Positions 1 to 7,791 of a stretch of 50,628 nucleotides of DNA are shown here, one piece after another. Numbering within the stretch: position 1 is the first letter of the stretch; every line of letters starts with the position of its first letter. Origin of the DNA: Exiguobacterium sp. Its GTDB lineage: Bacteria > Bacillota > Bacilli > Exiguobacteriales > Exiguobacteriaceae. The stretch is taken from positions 1 to 50,628 of the forward strand of contig NZ_JAFIFD010000016.1 of assembly GCF_020832205.1 (NCBI RefSeq), in the 5' to 3' direction. Both the position numbers and the translations under genes were made by a program. The notes beneath the pieces are model-generated. The model had not been told where the DNA came from. It did no database searches and was given only the letters and a program-made list of their open reading frames with translations.

Positions 1-1308
1 CTTGCCCAAATGATCGGTGTCGCGGCCCTCATCGGCATTTTGTTTGAAGGGGGTCTGCAGACGAAGTGGTCATCCATCCGCAGCGTCATCGCCCCGTCAG
101 CCTCGCTCGCCACGCTCGGCGTCTTGATCACGACGAGCGTCGTCGCGGTCGCCGTTCGTTTCGTATTCGGTTTCGATTGGATCGAGTCTTTCCTATTTGG
201 CGCCATCATCGGGTCGACCGATGCCGCAGCCGTCTTTGCCGCCTTTAAAGGAAAGAACATTGCGCCGAACGTCGGCGCGACACTCGAAGCCGAGTCCGGC
301 ACGAACGACCCGATGGCGATGTTCTTGACGATTCTCGCCCTCGATTTCATGATGAAGCCGGATACGACCGTGTGGGACGGCATTTGGATGTTCGTCCTTC
401 AACTCATCGTCGGTGCGTTCGTCGGATATATGCTTGGTAACGCGTCTCGTCTCATGCTCAACCATTTAAAACTCGAATCGAGTGGCCTTCACGCTGTCCT
501 GATGATCTCGATGGCGTTCATGACTTACGGGGCCGCCGCTTATTTCGCAGGAAGCGGACTGCTCGCCGTCTATATCGCCGCGATGATCGTCGGGAATGCG
601 CACACGGCCCATGAAGTGACGATCGTCCAATTCTCCGAGGCACTCGCCTGGATCATGCAGATCATCATGTTCGTCATTCTCGGGTTGCTCGTCTTCCCGA
701 AACAGCTGCTCGACCCGGCACTCATCTGGAAAGGATTGCTCATCTCGTTCATCTTAATGTTCGTCGCCCGTCCGATCGCCGTCTACTTGTCGACGCTCGG
801 GATGGCGTTCACGAACAAAGAGAAATTGTTTATTTCCTGGGCCGGACTCAAAGGGGCCGTCCCGATCGTGCTCGCGACATTCCCGCTCATCGCCGGGATT
901 GACAACAGCCAGCTCATCTTCAACGCCGTCTTTTTCGTCGTCGTCACGAGCGCCTTGATTCAAGGAACGACACTCACCCCGCTCGCGGCGAGATTGAAGC
1001 TGCTCGGACCGGATAAGATCCGTTCGCCATATACGATCGCCCTCGTCTCGAGTAAACAGTCGCAACACCAACTCGTCCCGTACGTCGCGACGGAAGCGTC
1101 ATCGATGATCGGCAAGACGCTCGCTGACATCACGCTTCCGCCGAACACGGTCGTGAATGCCATCGTACGTCAAGACTATCTCATTCCACCAACCGGTCAG
1201 ACGAAGATTGAACCAGGTGACTTGCTGTACGTACTCGCCTCGACGTATCGCCACGATCAACTCGACCGCAAGTTCGGGGAGGACGGGCTCGAGCGGGTCG
1301 AATTATAG
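1..1308 (+). CDS. Potassium/proton antiporter, NhaP2/CPA1-like, C-terminal part
   Basis: Cation/proton antiporter of the CPA1 (NhaP/CvrA) family, an inner-membrane protein that exchanges K+ or Na+ for protons. The reading frame is open to the first base of the window (LAQ precedes the first Met at base 10), so the start lies upstream and the N-terminal membrane segments are missing. About ten hydrophobic segments are visible, with the family motif GSTDAAAVFAAF near residue 62 and ESGTNDPMA near residue 95, which contains the conserved Asn-Asp ion-binding pair. The last 85 or so residues form a soluble RCK_C/TrkA_C domain, which in K+/H+ antiporters binds a regulatory ligand. It is transcribed toward trpA and ends at a shared bidirectional terminator. 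The choice of K+ over Na+ is inferred from the RCK_C tail. Confidence 0.85.
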   Translation, partial: LAQMIGVAALIGILFEGGLQTKWSSIRSVIAPSASLATLGVLITTSVVAVAVRFVFGFDWIESFLFGAIIGSTDAAAVFAAFKGKNIAPNVGATLEAESGTNDPMAMFLTILALDFMMKPDTTVWDGIWMFVLQLIVGAFVGYMLGNASRLMLNHLKLESSGLHAVLMISMAFMTYGAAAYFAGSGLLAVYIAAMIVGNAHTAHEVTIVQFSEALAWIMQIIMFVILGLLVFPKQLLDPALIWKGLLISFILMFVARPIAVYLSTLGMAFTNKEKLFISWAGLKGAVPIVLATFPLIAGIDNSQLIFNAVFFVVVTSALIQGTTLTPLAARLKLLGPDKIRSPYTIALVSSKQSQHQLVPYVATEASSMIGKTLADITLPPNTVVNAIVRQDYLIPPTGQTKIEPGDLLYVLASTYRHDQLDRKFGEDGLERVEL

Positions 1309-1318
1309 AAACATATAT

Positions 1319-1359
1319 AAAAGGTAAGGATTGTGCCGAAGCACGATCCTTACCTTTTT
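1319..1359. terminator. Bidirectional terminator between the antiporter and trpA
   Basis: Near-perfect inverted repeat: AAAAGGTAAGGAT and ATCCTTACCTTTT arms plus GTGC/GCAC around a CGAA tetraloop. There are T-runs on the plus-strand side and A-runs on the other, so it can stop transcription both ways. The trpA stop codon (1350-1352) lies inside one arm. Confidence 0.85.
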
Positions 1360-2129
1360 GTATCCACTGCTTTCGCTGCTTGAATCAATGCGGCCACTTC
1401 CTCGTCCCGTCCTTCGTGTAGCGCCTCGACGATAAAGCTGCCGACGACGACACCGTCGCACGCTTCACCGAGCACCCGGACTTGCTCGGCCCGGTGGACT
1501 CCGAACCCGGCTAACACCGGGACAGGGGATCGAGCAGTGAGCGATCGCAAATGACCGAGCAGCTCATCCGGGAACACGTCCGTCTTCCCGGTCGTCCCTT
1601 TCAACGTGACGGCGTATACAAACCCCTCAGCTTGACGTAAAATCGTCTCAATCCGTTGCGCGCTGCTCGTGAGCGTGACGAGCGGGATGACAGCGACGCC
1701 CCGGCGATCGATACCTTCAAACAGCTCGAGACTCTCCTCAAACGGTAAATCCGGTATGATGACCCCGCTCACGCCACATGCCGCCGCTCGTTCGAAGAAC
1801 GGCTGTACACCGAAACGGAACACCGGGTTCAAGTACGTCATGAGGACGATCGGGACGGAAAAACGTCCAGTTCCTTCTATTAAACGGTCAAGCACTTGTG
1901 CGAGTGTCACCCCTTCGGCGAGGGCGCGCATGCCGGCCGCCTCGATAACGGGCCCGTCCGCCACGGGATCTGAGAACGGGATGCCGAGCTCGATTGCGGT
2001 CGCCCCCATCGCTTCTAACCGTTCAATCGTCGGAATCAAGTGATCGAGCCCGCCGTCCCCTGCCATGATATATGGAACGAACGCCGCCCCTTCGCTCCGT
2101 TGTCGAATCGCTTCATCTAATTTCATCAT
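1350..2129 (-). CDS. trpA: Tryptophan synthase alpha subunit
   Basis: Cleaves indole-3-glycerol phosphate to indole and glyceraldehyde 3-phosphate; the indole is channelled to TrpB in the alpha2-beta2 complex. 259 residues, normal for the family. The motif [14 protein letters not shown] carries the two catalytic acids (Glu47 and Asp58 in this numbering), and the phosphate-binding loop [10 protein letters not shown] lies near the C-terminus. The frame extends 57 codons further upstream inside trpB, but that stretch is unlike TrpA. The chosen ATG at 2129 overlaps the trpB stop as ATGA, with AAAGGGTG upstream. A second in-frame ATG follows directly at 2126 and could equally be used. It is the last gene of trpDCFBA. 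Confidence 0.96.
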   Translation of the reverse strand: MMKLDEAIRQRSEGAAFVPYIMAGDGGLDHLIPTIERLEAMGATAIELGIPFSDPVADGPVIEAAGMRALAEGVTLAQVLDRLIEGTGRFSVPIVLMTYLNPVFRFGVQPFFERAAACGVSGVIIPDLPFEESLELFEGIDRRGVAVIPLVTLTSSAQRIETILRQAEGFVYAVTLKGTTGKTDVFPDELLGHLRSLTARSPVPVLAGFGVHRAEQVRVLGEACDGVVVGSFIVEALHEGRDEEVAALIQAAKAVDTKR

Positions 2130-3307
2130 GTCGTCACCCTTTCTCGAATCGTATGGACGTCCTTGTCCCCGCGTCCCGATAGACAGATGACAAGCACGTC
2201 GTCTTCCGTCATCGTCTCTGCGAGCGTCTCGGCATAGGCGAGCGCATGGGACGACTCGAGCGCTGGAATGATCCCTTCTTGGCGACTGAGCGACATACAT
2301 GCTTCGAGCGCCTCCTCGTCCGTCACAGCAGCGTAACGGACCCGCTCGATGTCTTTTAAAAAGCTATGTTCCGGTCCGACACCTGGATAGTCGAGACCTG
2401 CCGAAATCGAGTGCGCTTCTTGGATTTGTCCGGCCGCGTCCTGGAGCACGTACATGAGCGACCCGTGCAACACGCCGACTTCCCCTTTTGTGAGCGTCGC
2501 CGCATGTTCATCCGTATCGACGCCGCTCCCCGCCGCTTCGACGCCGTATAAGGCAACCGACTCATCGTTCAAAAACGGATAGAACATGCCCATCGCGTTG
2601 CTGCCTCCGCCGACACAGGCAATGACCGCGTCCGGCAGCCGGCCCGTCTTTTCAAGCACTTGTAGACGCGTCTCTTTCCCAATCACACTTTGAAAGTCGC
2701 GAACCATCGCCGGGAACGGGTGCGGTCCGAGCACCGACCCCATGACGTAATGGGTGTCGTCGACATGTTTGACCCAGTAGCGCAACGCTTCGTTCACCGC
2801 ATCTTTCAACGTCCGGCTGCCCGATTTGACCGGTACGACGGTTGCCCCGAGCAGTTCCATCCGAAACACGTTCAACTGCTGGCGTTCGACGTCGACCTCG
2901 CCCATGAAGATCGTGCACTCCAAATTGAGCAGCGCACAGACCGTGGCTGTCGCGACGCCGTGCTGCCCGGCGCCGGTCTCGGCGACGATTTTTTGTTTGC
3001 CCATCCGTTTGGCGAGAAGTGCTTGGCCGATCGTGTTGTTGATTTTATGGGCACCGGTATGGTTCAAGTCTTCTCGTTTCAAGTAGACGTTCGTCCCGAG
3101 ACGACGGCTCATGTTTTCCGCATAATAGAGCGGCGTCTCGCGCCCGACATATTCGCTGAGCAGTTCGTCGAAACGTTCATGGAAAGCCGGGTCTCGTTTC
3201 GCCTCTTCATACGCCACTTCTAACTCCTCGACCGCCTGCATGAGCGTCTCTGGTATATACTTGCCGCCGTACGGTCCAAACTTTCCGTTCACTGGTTGGC
3301 TATACAT
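2126..3307 (-). CDS. trpB: Tryptophan synthase beta subunit
   Basis: Pyridoxal-phosphate enzyme that condenses indole with L-serine to give L-tryptophan. 393 residues, the usual TrpB1 length. The Schiff-base lysine is Lys88 in HTGAHKINN; the phosphate loop [10 protein letters not shown] and the N-terminal [13 protein letters not shown] are typical of the TrpA-dependent form. The start codon overlaps the end of trpF by 19 bases and the stop overlaps trpA as ATGA, which points to translational coupling along the operon. Confidence 0.97.
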   Translation of the reverse strand: MYSQPVNGKFGPYGGKYIPETLMQAVEELEVAYEEAKRDPAFHERFDELLSEYVGRETPLYYAENMSRRLGTNVYLKREDLNHTGAHKINNTIGQALLAKRMGKQKIVAETGAGQHGVATATVCALLNLECTIFMGEVDVERQQLNVFRMELLGATVVPVKSGSRTLKDAVNEALRYWVKHVDDTHYVMGSVLGPHPFPAMVRDFQSVIGKETRLQVLEKTGRLPDAVIACVGGGSNAMGMFYPFLNDESVALYGVEAAGSGVDTDEHAATLTKGEVGVLHGSLMYVLQDAAGQIQEAHSISAGLDYPGVGPEHSFLKDIERVRYAAVTDEEALEACMSLSRQEGIIPALESSHALAYAETLAETMTEDDVLVICLSGRGDKDVHTIRERVTT

Positions 3308-3861
3308 GTAAACTCCTCCTTGGCACGTTTGATGAACGTGCGAATCTTATCAAGATCTTTCTCTCCGTCCGTCTCGACGCCGCTCGAGACGTCGACCCCG
3401 TCAGGCTGCACGAGGCGAATCGCCTCTGTCACGTTCTCGCTGTCTAATCCGCCGGCGAGCCAAAACGGTTTATCGGGGCGGTGTAGCGTCCCCCAATCGA
3501 GCGTCTCCCCGCTGCCCGGTGACGGGGCATCGAGCAAGACGATCTCAGCGTCCGTCCCCGTCTCCGCTTCAATGATCGGCAGCCCAAACGTCCGGAACGC
3601 TTCGAGCGGTAGTGTCCGCCGGTGCAGTTGAATATCCGTCAATCCGCATGCGAGCGCTGTCTCGACGTCCTCGCGCGTCGGATCGAGAAACACCCCGACG
3701 ACACGGACGTGACTCGGAATTAACCGTCGCAACCGTTTCGCCGTCGTCACGTCGATGCGCCGTGAACTTTTCGCGAACACGAAGCCGATCGCGTCGGCTC
3801 CCGCGTCAACCGCCGTCCGTACGCTTTCCTCTGTCTTTAATCCGCATATTTTAACGAACAT
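3289..3861 (-). CDS. trpF: Phosphoribosylanthranilate isomerase
   Basis: Converts phosphoribosylanthranilate to the carboxyphenylamino-deoxyribulose phosphate used by TrpC. It is a monofunctional (beta/alpha)8 barrel of 190 residues, slightly short but complete. The N-terminal KICGLKTEE holds the catalytic Cys, the catalytic Asp is expected in the LLDA stretch near residue 109, and the phosphate-binding part is [11 protein letters not shown] followed by GVDVSSGVE. The 5' end overlaps trpC by 25 bases and the 3' end overlaps trpB by 19, so its translation depends on its neighbours. Confidence 0.95.
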   Translation of the reverse strand: MFVKICGLKTEESVRTAVDAGADAIGFVFAKSSRRIDVTTAKRLRRLIPSHVRVVGVFLDPTREDVETALACGLTDIQLHRRTLPLEAFRTFGLPIIEAETGTDAEIVLLDAPSPGSGETLDWGTLHRPDKPFWLAGGLDSENVTEAIRLVQPDGVDVSSGVETDGEKDLDKIRTFIKRAKEEFTCIANQ

Positions 3862-4598
3862 GCCGTCAACTCCTCGATCAATGCTGTCGGGTCATCTTGA
3901 CGCATGAGCGCTTCCCCGACAAGAATCGCTTTCGCCCCGGCCGCTTGGAGCCGTCCGGCCGCTTCACTGTTCTCAACACCGCTCTCGCTGACGAACGCAA
4001 CGTCCGGATAGCGTCGCATCAATTCAATCGATGTCTCGAGCGTGACCTCGAACGTTTTCAAGTTGCGGTTGTTGATGCCAATCAACACGTCGCCAAGTTC
4101 GAGCGCGGTCTTTAACTCCGATTCGTCATGCACTTCGACGAGGACGTCGAGGCCGATCTGCCGTGCATGCTGCTTCAAAGCGTGGAGGCGGCTCGGATGG
4201 AGCGCCGCGACAATCAACAGTGCCGCTTTCGCCCCGGCCGCTTTCGCCCGGTCGAGCTGTCGTTCATCGATGATGAAGTCTTTGCACAACACCGGGATAT
4301 CGACCGCGTCGGCGACGATGCGCAAGTCTTCGAACGACCCTTTGAAGTATGTCGCATCCGTCAGCACAGAAATCATCGTTGCCCCGGCTCGTTCATACGC
4401 ACGTGCTCGGGCGGCGACGTCTAGCGTTTCCCGTATCATTCCTTTTGAAGGAGACGCCCGCTTGATTTCGGCGATGACGTGGAACCCGTCCGCGACGAGC
4501 CGCTGCAGGGAGATCGGCTCTGTCGGCGTGACGACGATGTCTTCCATTGCATTGACTTCTTCGATTTTTGTGCCGATGATTTTTGTTAAGTAGCTCAT
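3837..4598 (-). CDS. trpC: Indole-3-glycerol phosphate synthase
   Basis: Catalyses ring closure and decarboxylation to indole-3-glycerol phosphate. 253 residues, a single-domain enzyme not fused to TrpF. Visible motifs are AEIKRASPSKG (catalytic Lys), LCKDFIID, GINNRNLKTFEV and FVSESGVEN, in the order expected around the barrel. The start overlaps the trpD stop by four bases. Confidence 0.96.
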   Translation of the reverse strand: MSYLTKIIGTKIEEVNAMEDIVVTPTEPISLQRLVADGFHVIAEIKRASPSKGMIRETLDVAARARAYERAGATMISVLTDATYFKGSFEDLRIVADAVDIPVLCKDFIIDERQLDRAKAAGAKAALLIVAALHPSRLHALKQHARQIGLDVLVEVHDESELKTALELGDVLIGINNRNLKTFEVTLETSIELMRRYPDVAFVSESGVENSEAAGRLQAAGAKAILVGEALMRQDDPTALIEELTACSLKYAD

Positions 4599-5584
4599 AT
4601 TCCGACCTCCGTTTGTTGTAGTTGGCTAAGCACGCCGAGTGCGTGACCTTCATCGATACTGCGGCTCGCTTTCGCGACCCCTTCACGGAGCGTCTTCACC
4701 GCACCGTACGTACATAAGGCGAGTGCCGCGTTCAACAAGACGACGTCACGGGCCGGCCCTTGCTGTCCGTTCAACACAGCGACGAGCGTCTGTGCATTCT
4801 CTTCCGGTGTGCCGCCTCGTAACGCAGAGAGCGGGGCCCGCATCAATCCGACATCGCGTGGGTCGACTTTGTACCTTGCCGTCTGGTCCCCGTCAAAGAA
4901 GAGCACATCGTTCGCACCGGCGAGGCTCGCCTCGTCAAGTCCGCCGGCGCCGTGGACGACCATCCCTCGTTCCACACCGAGATGTTTCATCGCTGCCGCC
5001 ATCTTCTCAAGGAGCGACGGATGATATACGCCGATCAATTGTCGTCTCGGCTTGAGTGGGTTCGTGAGCGGACCAATCTGATTAAAAATCGTCGGTGTCG
5101 CCAACTCTTTTCGCGCCGGCATGACGTGCTTCATGATCGGGTGCACGTGTTGGGCGAACAAGAAACTCAAGTTTGATCGTTCTAGGTCGGCTAACACGTC
5201 GTCTGCCGTTCGGACGATCGGAACGTTCAACGCCTCGAGCACGTCGGCACTGCCTGAGCGGCTCGACACGCTTCGATTGCCGTGTTTCGCGACCGGGATG
5301 CCGAGCCCGGCGAGGACGAAGGCGACAGTCGAACTGATGTTGAACGTATGTGCCCCGTCTCCCCCCGTGCCGCACACATCGAGTACAGGGAGCGTCGTCT
5401 CAGGGAACGTCGCCGCCTCACGGATGTAATCGGCGAGCCCGGCCATCTCTTCGGCCGTTTCACCTCGTTTTTTCAACGTGAGGAGCACTTCTTTGATTCG
5501 GTTCCCATCAGCTTCGAACAGCTCTGCCGCCGCTTGTTTCATTTCCGTCGCCGTCAATCGATTCGTCAGTAGTCGTGTTAACAT
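4595..5584 (-). CDS. trpD: Anthranilate phosphoribosyltransferase
   Basis: Joins anthranilate and phosphoribosyl pyrophosphate. 329 residues, family standard. The PRPP loop DVCGTGGDG lies near residue 70, followed by KHGNRSVSSRSGSADVLE and the anthranilate site around HPIMKHVMPARKEL. It is the first gene of the operon: the ATG at 5584 follows AGAGGAGG closely and lies 27 bases after the proximal T-box terminator. There is no glutamine amidotransferase fusion, and neither trpE nor trpG precedes it. Confidence 0.96.
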   Translation of the reverse strand: MLTRLLTNRLTATEMKQAAAELFEADGNRIKEVLLTLKKRGETAEEMAGLADYIREAATFPETTLPVLDVCGTGGDGAHTFNISSTVAFVLAGLGIPVAKHGNRSVSSRSGSADVLEALNVPIVRTADDVLADLERSNLSFLFAQHVHPIMKHVMPARKELATPTIFNQIGPLTNPLKPRRQLIGVYHPSLLEKMAAAMKHLGVERGMVVHGAGGLDEASLAGANDVLFFDGDQTARYKVDPRDVGLMRAPLSALRGGTPEENAQTLVAVLNGQQGPARDVVLLNAALALCTYGAVKTLREGVAKASRSIDEGHALGVLSQLQQTEVGI

Positions 5585-5610
5585 CTATGTTCCTCCTCTA
5601 GTTTTACGTA

Positions 5611-5875
5611 CAAAAAAACTCCATACGACGTCTGTCGTATGGAGGACGGTATGGACCGCGGTGCCACCTCTCGTTGGATCAATCGATCCCACTTTCCGAT
5701 GCTATCACATCGTATCCCGATAACGGGGGAAGCCGTCACAGCCTACTTCATTCAGCCATGCTCTCATGAGCCCATTCACGCGTCGGTCTCGGCCAGGATC
5801 CCACCACCCCCGGCTCTCTTGACGAGACGTACATACACGTTACTCTTCTCAATCATTGATTTCATTATGTGTTGA
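5611..5875 (-). promoter_or_regulatory. T-box leader, tryptophan-specific, proximal copy
   Basis: tRNA-sensing transcription attenuator reading toward trpD. On the minus strand it shows the S-turn AGTA, the Stem I start AGAGAGCCGGGGGTGG, a GAA-TGG-G specifier with the codon TGG at 5772-5774, the stem III region, and the T-box motif AGGTGGCACCGCGG (5656-5669). The terminator has 11-bp arms 5619-5629 and 5634-5644 followed by seven T. The bulge TGGC (5663-5666) can pair with the 3' GCCA of tRNA-Trp. Uncharged tRNA-Trp is expected to allow read-through into trpDCFBA. Confidence 0.93.
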
Positions 5876-5880
5876 AACGA

Positions 5881-6165
5881 AAAAGGGGTTACTCGCCCGC
5901 CCATAGCCTAAGCTATGAGAAGGACGAGTAACCCCGTGGTGCCACCTTCGTTGGTTCAGATCGAACCCACTTTACGGACAAACATCCGCTTCCCCGTGAT
6001 AACGGTGGGTGACCCGCTAAAGCCTACTAAAAGTTTCGGTTTAGAGCTCGGAAGTCCATTCGCGACGTCCCACATACTGATTCACACCAACCATCAGCTC
6101 TCTGTCATGTAGGGACTGTCGTTACTTCTCTTCGTCGACGCCTTTATTCGTTTCAGTTAAGTTAA
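5881..6165 (-). promoter_or_regulatory. T-box leader, tryptophan-specific, distal copy
   Basis: Second complete T-box directly upstream of the first. It has AGTA, the Stem I segment AGAGAGCTGATGGTTGG, a GAA-TGG-A specifier with TGG at 6056-6058, the motif AGGTGGCACCACGG (5934-5947) with TGGC bulge, and a long terminator hairpin. The terminator arms are 5885-5895 and 5925-5935 with an inner CATAGC/GCTATG stem, and then a T-run. Only five bases or so separate its terminator from the proximal leader, so a transcript must pass two independent Trp checks in series. Confidence 0.93.
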
Positions 6166-6170
6166 CTCGT

Positions 6171-6199
6171 ACTATACAGGGCACGATTGTCCGTGTCAA
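6171..6199 (-). promoter_or_regulatory. Promoter of the trp T-box leader
   Basis: On the minus strand TTGACA (6194-6199), a 17-base spacer and TATAGT (6171-6176): a near-consensus housekeeping promoter just upstream of the distal T-box. No separate promoter is evident between the two T-boxes. Confidence 0.85.
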
Positions 6200-6272
6200 A
6201 CAAAAACGTGTAAAAAAAACTTTGCTTCTATAGGTGCCTCCGGAAAGCCATCACGTTTCGCAGTTCGGCGAG

Positions 6273-6302
6273 TTGACACGTGTTTTTTTCGTCTGCTATA
6301 GT
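6273..6302 (+). promoter_or_regulatory. Promoter of the amino-acid permease gene
   Basis: TTGACA (6273-6278), an 18-base spacer, and TATAGT (6297-6302). It lies about 40 bases ahead of the permease start and is divergent from the trp leader promoter, about 75 bases away. Confidence 0.75.
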
Positions 6303-6343
6303 CGTCCCCAACAACACTTCACTCGACTAAAGGAGAATTGACA

Positions 6344-7705
6344 TTGGAAACAAGCAAACTAAAACGTGAGCTGTCGACCCGGCAACTCACGATGATTTCG
6401 CTCGGGAGCGCCATCGGGACGGGTCTCTTCCTCGGAAGCGGACTCGCCATTCAAACGGCGGGACCGAGCGTGCTCGTCAGCTACGCTGTCGGCGCGTTCA
6501 TCGTCCTCTTACTCATGGGTTGTCTCGCTGAGATGACCGTGGCCCACCCGACATCAGGTTCGTTCGGTACGATCGCCGAACGGTATGTCCATCCGCTCGC
6601 CGGCTTTTTGGTCCGTTACTCGTACTGGGTCGCCAACGTCCTCGCGATTGGGGTCGAAGTGAGCGCCATCGCCATCTATATGCGTTACTGGTTCCCGGAT
6701 GTGAACGGGTTCGTCTGGGTCGCCTTGTTCGGCGGACTGCTCATCTATATCAATGCCCGACACGTCCACACGTTCGGAACGACCGAGTACTGGTTATCAT
6801 TCATCAAAGTAAGCGCCATTTTCTTATTCATCATTCTCGGTGCGGCCGCATTGTTCGGCCAACCCGGTTCGCCGATCGAGTCGATCACGACAGGCGATGA
6901 AGGATTCTTCGCCTTCGGCTTTTACGGCATGTGGGTGACGATTTTCATCTCCCTCTTCAGTTTCCTCGGGACAGAGCTCGTCGCCGTCACGGCCGGCGAA
7001 GCGAAAGACCCGGACCGTGCCGTGCCAAAAGCGCTGCGGGCGACCGTGTTCCGCTTGACGTTCTTTTATCTCGTCACGATCGCCATCATGCTCATGCTCA
7101 TCCCGTGGCAGCAAGCGGGCATCGACCAAAGCCCGTTCGTGCTCGTCATGCAGCAGTTCGACGTGCCAGGTGCGGCCGGTATTTTGAACTTCGTCATCTT
7201 GATTGCGGCACTTTCCGCGATGAACGCCCAACTGTACGCCTCGACGCGGATGATGTATTCGCTCGCCGAGGCCGGTGACGCGCCTCGCGTCTTTAAAAAA
7301 GTGAGTGCAAACGGCATCCCGACGTACGCTTTATTCGTGTCGACGGGCGGAATCGTCCTCGCGGCGCTCCTGCAAATCTTCATGGAGACGTCGTACCCGT
7401 TCCTCATGGGTATCTCGATGTTCGGTGCCATCTTCACATGGTTCATGGTATTCGTCTCGCACTTGTTCTTCCGTAAAAAATGGACAGGCCGTAAGCTCCC
7501 CGTCCGGATGATTGGGTACCCGGTGTTGCCGCTCTTAGGAGCCGGTTTACTGCTCAGTCTCATGATCACGACATGGTTCACCGATTTTGACATCTTGCTC
7601 AAATTCGGGATTCCGTGGTTAGCGTTACTGACCGTCATCTACTTCGTACGGGAACGCTTCCGTAAATCTGACGATCAAACCGATGATATCGAGCAAGCGA
7701 ACTAA
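6344..7705 (+). CDS. Amino-acid permease, AAT family of the APC superfamily
   Basis: Twelve-segment membrane transporter of the GabP/AroP/LysP group that imports an amino acid with protons. 453 residues. The N-terminal LSTRQLTMISLGSAIGTGLF is the family hallmark (helix 1, substrate backbone binding), followed by PTSGSFGTIAERY and the GTELVAVTAGEAKDP loop. The TTG at 6344 is chosen because AGGAG (6331-6335) is eight bases upstream; an in-frame TTG at 6338 is too close to it. The divergent position next to the trp leader suggests, but does not prove, an aromatic amino acid as substrate. Confidence 0.88.
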   Translation: METSKLKRELSTRQLTMISLGSAIGTGLFLGSGLAIQTAGPSVLVSYAVGAFIVLLLMGCLAEMTVAHPTSGSFGTIAERYVHPLAGFLVRYSYWVANVLAIGVEVSAIAIYMRYWFPDVNGFVWVALFGGLLIYINARHVHTFGTTEYWLSFIKVSAIFLFIILGAAALFGQPGSPIESITTGDEGFFAFGFYGMWVTIFISLFSFLGTELVAVTAGEAKDPDRAVPKALRATVFRLTFFYLVTIAIMLMLIPWQQAGIDQSPFVLVMQQFDVPGAAGILNFVILIAALSAMNAQLYASTRMMYSLAEAGDAPRVFKKVSANGIPTYALFVSTGGIVLAALLQIFMETSYPFLMGISMFGAIFTWFMVFVSHLFFRKKWTGRKLPVRMIGYPVLPLLGAGLLLSLMITTWFTDFDILLKFGIPWLALLTVIYFVRERFRKSDDQTDDIEQAN

Positions 7706-7783
7706 AAATCGCTCCTTCCCGTTACACGGAAGGAGCGATTTTTTCATGAAGACGAGCACCGGTCGCAATCGACTGGTGCTCGT
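7704..7783. terminator. Convergent terminators between permease and M23 gene
   Basis: Two hairpins in a row: 7704-7745 (AAAATCGCTCCTTCC arm and its complement, T-run on the plus strand, A-run for the minus strand) and 7752-7783 (ACGAGCACC...GGTGCTCGT). The first serves the permease and probably both directions. Confidence 0.8.
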
Positions 7784-7791
7784 TTGTTTGA

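Noticed and set aside
2132-2300. 57-residue N-terminal extension of TrpA
   Set aside because: Lies wholly within trpB in another frame and does not resemble TrpA; the ATGA overlap gives the start.
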